The position numbers were made by a program, and so were the translations under genes. Under the pieces are notes generated by a model. That model did not search any database. It worked only from the letters and a program-made list of their open reading frames with translations, and was not told where the DNA came from. Below, piece after piece: positions 41,367 through 46,370 of a stretch of DNA of 46,370 bases (positions are counted from its first letter, which is position 1; the number at the start of each line of letters is the position of its first letter). This stretch comes from Oscillospiraceae bacterium (GTDB taxonomy: Bacteria; Bacillota; Clostridia; UMGS1810), in the NCBI GenBank assembly GCA_015069095.1, contig SVJH01000017.1, positions 1-46,370 on the forward strand. Direction: 5' to 3'.

Positions 41367-42791
41367 TTCATTTAGAAAAAACATATGATTTAAAGGTCCT
41401 AAGCCTTTTCCTAAATCAAGTCCGTCTAAAAGTGCATTATATACGTAATCTTTTGCTTTTTTTACTGATTCTTCAAGCGAATATCCTTTTGCAAGATTTG
41501 ATGCAATTGCACTTGACAATGTACATCCAGTTCCATGAGCATTTGGATTGTCTATTCTTTCACCTTCAAACCACATATGCATTCCATTTTCATATAAAAT
41601 GTCATTTGCGTTATTTTTACTATGTCCCCCTTTTAAAAGAACACTGCATCCGTACATTTCGTTAATGATTTTCGCTGCCTTTATCATATCTTTATCATCG
41701 CAAATTTTAATGCCCGACAAAACCTCGGCTTCAAATATATTTGGCGTAACAACTGTTGCAATTGGAAAAATTTTATCCGCAAGCACCTTTATGGCATCAG
41801 TTTTTATTAGTGTTGAACCGCTTGTTGCCACCATTACAGGATCTACAACTATGTTTTTTGCATTGTAAAATTTTAGTCTGTCGTAAATTACTTCTGCAAG
41901 TTCTTTTGAAGATACCATTCCTATTTTTACACTATCGGGAAATATGTCTTCAAATACTGCATCAAGTTGTTCTTTTAAAAAGTCAGGTGAAGAAGGAAAA
42001 ATACTCCTTACACCAAGTGTATTTTGTGCAGTAAGTGCCGTAATTGCACTCATAGCATACACTCCATGAGCACACATTGTTTTAATATCTGCCTGAATAC
42101 CTGCTCCGCCGCTTGAGTCGCTTCCTGCAATAGTTAATGATGTTTTCATTTTAGGTTTGAATGAAAAATTTTCAAAATCTGTTATGTAATAATCTGAAAA
42201 TTCCTTCATTTCATCTTGCTTAATTTCGTACTTATCGTAAACTGCTGCAACTTTAAATCCGTCATCCTTCGCAGTTTTAAGAGCGTGCAGTGCATCTTCA
42301 AACACAATAGTTTCACTTTTTTCAGTACCAAGATGTTTTTGTGCTTCGCGATAAATTTTTGGATTTTCTTTTCCGCAACGCACACTTTCGCATGTGAAAA
42401 TTTTTGAAAAATACTTTTCAACTCCGCATCTTTTTAGTGCTGCCCTTGCAAGATGCTCATCTGTTACTGTGGCAATACACATTTTAACGCCTTTTTCTTT
42501 GAGTTTTTCCAGAAATTTATGTACACCTTTCTTCAACTGTATTTTTTCAACATAATACTCTTCCACCATTTTATTTACGCCGTTTATAATTTCATCTACC
42601 GATAAAGTAATGCCATAATTATCTATATAATATTTTGCAGATTCTTCCAAAGTAAATGTTTTAAAAGTTTCTTTTAAATTCTCTTTTGGTTCTTTTCCAA
42701 GAGAGCGAAGATAATCTTCGCCTATACTGTCCCATATAAACATAGAATCAAGAATTGTTCCGTCAAGGTCAAATATTGCACCTTTAATCAC
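41364..42791 (-). CDS. thiD: HAD phosphatase-HMP(-P) kinase fusion (ThiD domain)
   Basis: A 475-residue fusion. Residues 1-212 are a HAD hydrolase: motif I FDLDGTILDS at 7-16, motif II near IATVTDEH, motif III Lys in CGKENPKIY, motif IV VFEDALHAL. Residues 215-475 are a full ThiD: SLTIAGSDSSGGAGIQADIK at 218-237, VDPVMVATSG, and NAHGTGCTLSSAIASNLAKG. ThiD phosphorylates HMP and HMP-P. The HAD part could supply the thiamine-phosphate phosphatase step or clean up side products. The GTG start at 42791 has AGGTGAT ahead and overlaps thiE by eight bases. It is under the TPP riboswitch. Confidence 0.9.
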   Translation of the reverse strand: MIKGAIFDLDGTILDSMFIWDSIGEDYLRSLGKEPKENLKETFKTFTLEESAKYYIDNYGITLSVDEIINGVNKMVEEYYVEKIQLKKGVHKFLEKLKEKGVKMCIATVTDEHLARAALKRCGVEKYFSKIFTCESVRCGKENPKIYREAQKHLGTEKSETIVFEDALHALKTAKDDGFKVAAVYDKYEIKQDEMKEFSDYYITDFENFSFKPKMKTSLTIAGSDSSGGAGIQADIKTMCAHGVYAMSAITALTAQNTLGVRSIFPSSPDFLKEQLDAVFEDIFPDSVKIGMVSSKELAEVIYDRLKFYNAKNIVVDPVMVATSGSTLIKTDAIKVLADKIFPIATVVTPNIFEAEVLSGIKICDDKDMIKAAKIINEMYGCSVLLKGGHSKNNANDILYENGMHMWFEGERIDNPNAHGTGCTLSSAIASNLAKGYSLEESVKKAKDYVYNALLDGLDLGKGLGPLNHMFFLNE

Positions 42792-43428
42792 TTTTTATCA
42801 CCTGCTTAGTCAGTTTTTTAAGTTCTTTTGTGGCTTTTTCTATATCATCAGCAGCAAAAATTGCGCTAATAACTGCAACACCGCAAATACCCGTACCTTT
42901 AAGTTTTAAAACATTACCTTTTCCAATTCCGCCAATTGCAACAACAGGAATACTTACGGCATCACATATTTCTTTAAGTGTATTTAAACTTACATCATCT
43001 GCATCGTCCTTTGAAGTTGTACCAAATACAGCACCAACGCCCAAATAAGTAGCACCCATTTTTTCGGCAAGAACAGCCTGCTCTACCGTCTGTGCAGACA
43101 CACCAAGAATTTTATCTTTGCCAATAAGATTTCTTACAAATCCCGCTTCCATATCTTTTTGACCTATATGTACTCCGTCGGCATCTGATTTTATACAAAC
43201 ATTTACATTATCGTTTATAACAAAAGGCACGTTATATTTTTTGCAAAGCGACTTAATCTCAAGTGCTTCTTTTAAAAAAGTTTCATCATCCATATCTTTT
43301 TCACGAAGTTGAATAAATGTTGCACCGCCTTGAAGCGCCTTTTCAACCTGGTTATAAAGCGAATTTCCGTTTAGCCATGTTCTATCTGTAACCGCATAAA
43401 GAATTAAATCTTTTTTATCGCACTTCAT
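42784..43428 (-). CDS. thiE: Thiamine phosphate synthase
   Basis: Joins HMP-PP and thiazole phosphate to thiamine phosphate. A 214-residue TIM barrel with GGATFIQLREKDMDDETFLK (pyrophosphate-binding Arg/Lys), FVINDNVNVCIKSDADGVHI, GATYLGVGAVFGTTSKDDAD and PVVAIGGIGKGNVL. It overlaps thiM upstream by 14 bases and the HAD-ThiD gene downstream by eight, so translation is coupled. AAAGGAG lies ahead of the ATG. Confidence 0.96.
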   Translation of the reverse strand: MKCDKKDLILYAVTDRTWLNGNSLYNQVEKALQGGATFIQLREKDMDDETFLKEALEIKSLCKKYNVPFVINDNVNVCIKSDADGVHIGQKDMEAGFVRNLIGKDKILGVSAQTVEQAVLAEKMGATYLGVGAVFGTTSKDDADDVSLNTLKEICDAVSIPVVAIGGIGKGNVLKLKGTGICGVAVISAIFAADDIEKATKELKKLTKQVIKSD

Positions 43429-44236
43429 ATTTTGCTCCTTTATTTAAAGAATCTGCATCCATATTATAAATAGCATCGATAATGCGGTTTCTTAAAGTAG
43501 AATTGCCTTCGCCCACCTTTAAATTTTTATATCCTATCTCGCCTGCAAGGCCCATCATACAAACTGCCGCTGCAACCGCTTTTAACTTATCTAAAGGATT
43601 TGCTATTGCAAAAGCAGTTGCAACAGATGAAAGTTGACATCCTGTTCCTGTAATACGGCTCATCTGGGGCACTCCGTTATAAATTACATAACATTTTTCA
43701 CTATCTGCTACAAGGTCGATTGCCCCTGTTATTGCAATAATTGAACTTGTTTTTTTAGAAAACCCTTTTGCAAAATCAATCATTTTGTCGAGATTTTCTT
43801 TTGTTACTGTGTCGGCTTCATCTGCATCAACACCTTTTGTTGTTCCGTATCCAAGTGATAATGTTTTAATTTCCGAAATATTCCCACGGATGATGTCAAA
43901 CTTAATTTCATTCATAAGTTTTATCGCTGTATCGGTACGAAGCTTACTTGCACCTGCACCAACAGGATCAAGCAATACTACGTGTCCAAGTTCATTTGAT
44001 TTTTTGCCTGCAATAAACATACCTTCAATACTGTTTTTATTAAGAGTGCCGATGTTGATGTTAAGACCGCCACAAATTGATGTGATATCTTCAACATCAC
44101 AAGGCTCATCCGACATAATAGGACTTCCACCGCAAGCAAGCAGTGCATTTGCCACATCGTTTACAGTAACATAATTTGTAATGTTATGCACAAGTGGCGA
44201 TTTTTCCCTCACATTTTCTAGACAGTTTCCAAGCAT
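43415..44236 (-). CDS. thiM: Hydroxyethylthiazole kinase
   Basis: Phosphorylates the thiazole moiety of thiamine for salvage. A 273-residue ribokinase-fold enzyme with SPLVHNITNYVTVNDVANAL, GGSPIMSDEP, VLLDPVGAGASKLR and the anion-hole/catalytic RITGTGCQLSSVATAFA. It is the first gene behind the TPP riboswitch. With thiE and ThiD it makes a salvage route (thiazole plus pyrimidine). No thiC, thiG or thiH is seen, so de novo synthesis is not shown here. GAGGT lies ahead of the ATG. Confidence 0.96.
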   Translation of the reverse strand: MLGNCLENVREKSPLVHNITNYVTVNDVANALLACGGSPIMSDEPCDVEDITSICGGLNINIGTLNKNSIEGMFIAGKKSNELGHVVLLDPVGAGASKLRTDTAIKLMNEIKFDIIRGNISEIKTLSLGYGTTKGVDADEADTVTKENLDKMIDFAKGFSKKTSSIIAITGAIDLVADSEKCYVIYNGVPQMSRITGTGCQLSSVATAFAIANPLDKLKAVAAAVCMMGLAGEIGYKNLKVGEGNSTLRNRIIDAIYNMDADSLNKGAKYEVR

Positions 44237-44302
44237 AATTTTTACCTCTTTCTCCGAATTTTCGGTTTAAATTCAATTATCCAGCGGAAACTTGTGAGTA
44301 AA

Positions 44303-44445
44303 TAAAAAGCGGAAATTATCGATTGTGATAACTTCCGCAAAAATATACTATGTATAAGGCATCCCTACGTTGGCATTATCCAAATCAGGTTATCGGTCGA
44401 AGGTTATACCTTCCTCTCAGCCTGTAATACAAGCTCCCGTCTGTT
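44303..44445 (-). ncRNA. TPP riboswitch with terminator (thi operon leader)
   Basis: The minus strand carries the conserved aptamer words: ACGGGAGCTTG, CTGAGAGGAAGG, ACCGATAACCTGATTTGGAT, AATGCCAACGTAGGGATG (44359-44443). A GCGGAAGTTATC/GATAATTTCCGC hairpin with a T-run follows (44304-44338), a transcription terminator. TPP binding should stop transcription before thiM. A second TTTCCGC word lies just beyond the terminator (44282-44292) and may take part in alternative pairing. Confidence 0.95.
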
Positions 44446-44569
44446 TAATTGTTAAGTATATTATAATCTAATTCTTTACAAAAATCAAGATAAAATTTTA
44501 AGATACACCAAGGTATATATTATAGAGTTCGCATGAAATAAATACAGATTTATTCATATTTCTATCTTA

Positions 44570-45979
44570 TCATTTTAATAAAAAGTCACCTAACATTAGT
44601 AAAAGCGGCGTATCCTTAACCGGAAGTCCATCAATTCTGTATACACCATCACCTTTATCAGTAATCATATTATCAGGAATACGATATATTGAACCATCCA
44701 TAACATCAATAAGTTTAATGTCGCTATATTCTGAAAAAAATTCAATACTGATTGATGATTCAAAATTAGTAGTCATAATGTTTGAAGGATACCAATATGT
44801 AAATATCTTACCATTTTCCTTTTCAAATCCACCAGTAATTAACTGTCGTCTTGAAGGTTGTATATCATAAATTCTTCTATTATATTCCGGATAAATAAAT
44901 GTAGGAATAACACACGGTTTGTACTCCTCACTAAATATTGAACATATATTCTGCAAAGCATAAAATGAAGGTTTTCTGTAATATTCACCTGTCGACTTAC
45001 CATCTTCGTCAAAATCAGCTCCAAGCACGCCAAAATATCCATAATCAAGATAAGTTGATTTATTATTTACTTCACCTCTTAACGCTTCAATCATATCTAA
45101 ACATGAAAAATAAGAAGTAAAATGTACATTGCAAATCAAATCAGCAATTATATGTCTTGCAAGTTGTTTTGCCTGTTTTGTTTCTGTCCATCCTCCATCT
45201 TTTAGTGCTCCGTGACCACCACTCTTAGACTGAGAACCACTTTCACCCTGAATTAGTTGAATTTCAGGATTATATAGTTTGGCAAGTGATAAATAACTTT
45301 CAACCTTTTCAAAAACATCAGTTTCATCAGATGTGTATTCGTGATATGAAATAAAATCAAGATATTTTCCCATTCCGGTTTTAAGCGCACTATTTAAGAA
45401 ATCAAGTTTACGCAGACACACAACGCCACCAATGGTTTTTGCATCAGGGTTTACTTCTTTTACTGCTTTTGCTGTTACTAATGTAAACTTACCAAGTTCT
45501 GTCGCATTGGGACCATGTTTCCAACACCATTGGCCATCTGGCTCATTCCATATCTCATAATAATTAACCTTGCCTTTATAACGCTCTACAGTTGCCTTGG
45601 TATAATTTATCCATGCTGTTTTTTCCTCCTCTGTAAAAATGGGAGGACATCCAACTGCACCAAAAACTTGTTTGGCAGTTTCGGTATAAATTGGATTTCC
45701 ATAGCAAAGACAAATCCAAGGTTCTATTCCTCTTTCGATTAAATTGTCAACAATAGAATCAAGCCATTCAAAATCATAAACACCTTTTTCTTTTTCACAT
45801 TTTGCCCATCCGGATTGAATTCTTGCTTTTTTTACACCAATTTCAGCAACCTTATCATATGCTTTTTCAGGATTGAAAACATCTCTGTCAAGTTTTTCAA
45901 ATCCAATACCTATTTTGGAAAATTTTATCTCTTTAGAATTTTTTGCTTTAATATTCCCTATTTTAACTAATCGTTCCAT
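44570..45979 (-). CDS. GH39-like glycoside hydrolase (second copy type)
   Basis: A 469-residue cytosolic (beta/alpha)8 glycosidase. The acid/base Glu lies in YEIWNEPDGQW (E146) and the likely nucleophile in LIQGESGSQS (E246). The N-terminal FSKIGIGFEKLDRDVFNPEK leads into the barrel, and a beta-rich C-terminal domain starts near 390. It is related in plan to the 36211-37524 enzyme but clearly not a recent duplicate. Substrate is unknown; beta-xyloside or uronide-type linkages fit the family. AGGAAT lies before the ATG. It stands alone. Confidence 0.7.
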   Translation of the reverse strand: MERLVKIGNIKAKNSKEIKFSKIGIGFEKLDRDVFNPEKAYDKVAEIGVKKARIQSGWAKCEKEKGVYDFEWLDSIVDNLIERGIEPWICLCYGNPIYTETAKQVFGAVGCPPIFTEEEKTAWINYTKATVERYKGKVNYYEIWNEPDGQWCWKHGPNATELGKFTLVTAKAVKEVNPDAKTIGGVVCLRKLDFLNSALKTGMGKYLDFISYHEYTSDETDVFEKVESYLSLAKLYNPEIQLIQGESGSQSKSGGHGALKDGGWTETKQAKQLARHIIADLICNVHFTSYFSCLDMIEALRGEVNNKSTYLDYGYFGVLGADFDEDGKSTGEYYRKPSFYALQNICSIFSEEYKPCVIPTFIYPEYNRRIYDIQPSRRQLITGGFEKENGKIFTYWYPSNIMTTNFESSISIEFFSEYSDIKLIDVMDGSIYRIPDNMITDKGDGVYRIDGLPVKDTPLLLMLGDFLLK

Positions 45980-46132
45980 TTTTAATTATTCCTTTACTAA
46001 ACTTTCATACTTATACAAAAATCTATACTACTAAAAATAGCATATCACATTTACAAAATAAATTCAATAAAACCTTCTATTACTATTCGGCTGTTAACCT
46101 CGTTACATAGCAAACTTATATTTTTAAGCAAC

Positions 46133-46164
46133 AAAAAAGGACACCTTTATAGGTGTTCTTTTTT
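46133..46164 (-). terminator. Terminator of the GGDEF gene
   Basis: The stem AAAAAAGGACACCT/AGGTGTTCTTTTTT lies about 15 bases after the minus-strand stop at 46180. The remaining 150 bases up to the GH39-like start show no other recognisable feature. Confidence 0.7.
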
Positions 46165-46179
46165 GAAGAGCCGAACGGT

Positions 46180-46370
46180 TTAGATGTCATCTGATTCAGA
46201 TGAAACCTTCTCACCATTTAATTCTTTTTCACTATTATGCCAATTCAAATAATATTGCTCTTTATTAGAATACATAATTGCATCAGCTTTTTTCAAAGCG
46301 ACGTGAAAAGGTTTTGCGTTATTGAAGTCCACCTCTGAACAACCGTGAGATAATGTAACATTAATTAAAT
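46180..46370 (-). CDS. GGDEF-domain protein, C-terminal fragment cut by window edge
   Basis: An open minus-strand frame from the window end to TAA at 46180, 62 codons. It contains INVTLSHGCSEVDFNN, then HVALKKADAIMYSNKEQYY. That is the final strand and helix of GGDEF diguanylate cyclase domains (usually LSIGxA..., then A(L/D)xALYxAKxxG), followed by a polar tail. The active-site GGDEF itself lies outside the window, so activity cannot be judged. Confidence 0.65.
   Translation of the reverse strand, partial: LINVTLSHGCSEVDFNNAKPFHVALKKADAIMYSNKEQYYLNWHNSEKELNGEKVSSESDDI

Noticed and set aside
1-46370. Prophage, insertion sequence, toxin-antitoxin or known defence system
   Set aside because: I looked for transposase, integrase, phage structural, Cas, restriction-modification and toxin motifs and found none that I could support.

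Overview
The window is AT-rich DNA from a low-GC Firmicute of the Clostridia. It carries a T-box, a TPP riboswitch and an L10 leader. It also has a BofA-type sporulation gene, an SLH-anchored GH18 enzyme, a pyrophosphate-type phosphofructokinase and strong AAGGAGG ribosome binding sites. Many cytosolic glycosidase-like and esterase-like genes suggest an organism living on plant or host glycans in a gut-like habitat; that is inference. I see no prophage, insertion sequence, CRISPR array, tRNA or rRNA. Housekeeping and carbohydrate genes are interleaved.

Layout. 1-0.97 kb: the start of a membrane protein cut by the window edge, an XRE regulator and an N-terminally shortened SLOG (DUF1273-like) gene. 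0.97-4.5 kb (minus): a six-hairpin-type sugar enzyme and a CocE-like hydrolase, divergent from galT-galK (4.6-6.8 kb, plus). 6.85-7.1 kb: a dense block of small palindromes. 7.1-9.0 kb (plus): rdgB-thyA-folA. 9.1-16 kb (minus): MBL hydrolase, murA, a UgpC/MsmX-type ABC ATPase, tex, rsuA and a DUF4830 gene. 16.1-17.5 kb: PPi-type phosphofructokinase. 17.5-18.1 kb: a 660-base gene-free stretch with a nested hairpin element and a tight cluster of DnaA-box-like 9-mers. 18.1-20 kb: SLH-GH18 protein. 20.1-20.6 kb: a 54-residue DUF3006-like gene and bofA. 20.7-24.2 kb (minus): rpmG-secE-nusG-rplK-rplA and, behind its own promoter and L10 leader, rplJ-rplL.

24.4-29.3 kb (plus): a tRNA U34-modification pair (trmR, trhP), an SGNH esterase, rsmE, a membrane protein and a KDG-type sugar kinase. 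29.5-37.5 kb: carbohydrate genes (Gfo/Idh/MocA oxidoreductase, DMT transporter, AraC regulator, alpha/beta hydrolase, six-hairpin enzyme, GH39-like enzyme). This part contains two small gene remnants which show that a TIM-barrel sugar isomerase/epimerase gene has been lost. 37.7-40.6 kb: AlkD-like repair protein, then a paaK-ACT operon under a T-box whose specifier reads as UUC (Phe). 40.7-41.3 kb: a membrane protein and a divergent XRE regulator with two matching operator copies. 41.4-44.5 kb: TPP riboswitch-thiM-thiE-(HAD-ThiD fusion). 44.6-46.4 kb: a second GH39-like enzyme and the C-terminal end of a GGDEF protein.

How it works together. The sugar enzymes almost all lack signal peptides, so they should act on imported oligosaccharides. 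The orphan ABC ATPase could power the uptake systems, which are not in this window. galT-galK, the KDG-type kinase and the PPi-type PFK feed central metabolism. The most noteworthy points are the DnaA-box cluster away from dnaA, the Phe-type T-box on a phenylacetate-CoA ligase operon, the gene remnants at 33.9 and 36.05 kb, and the compact operator pair at 41.07 kb.
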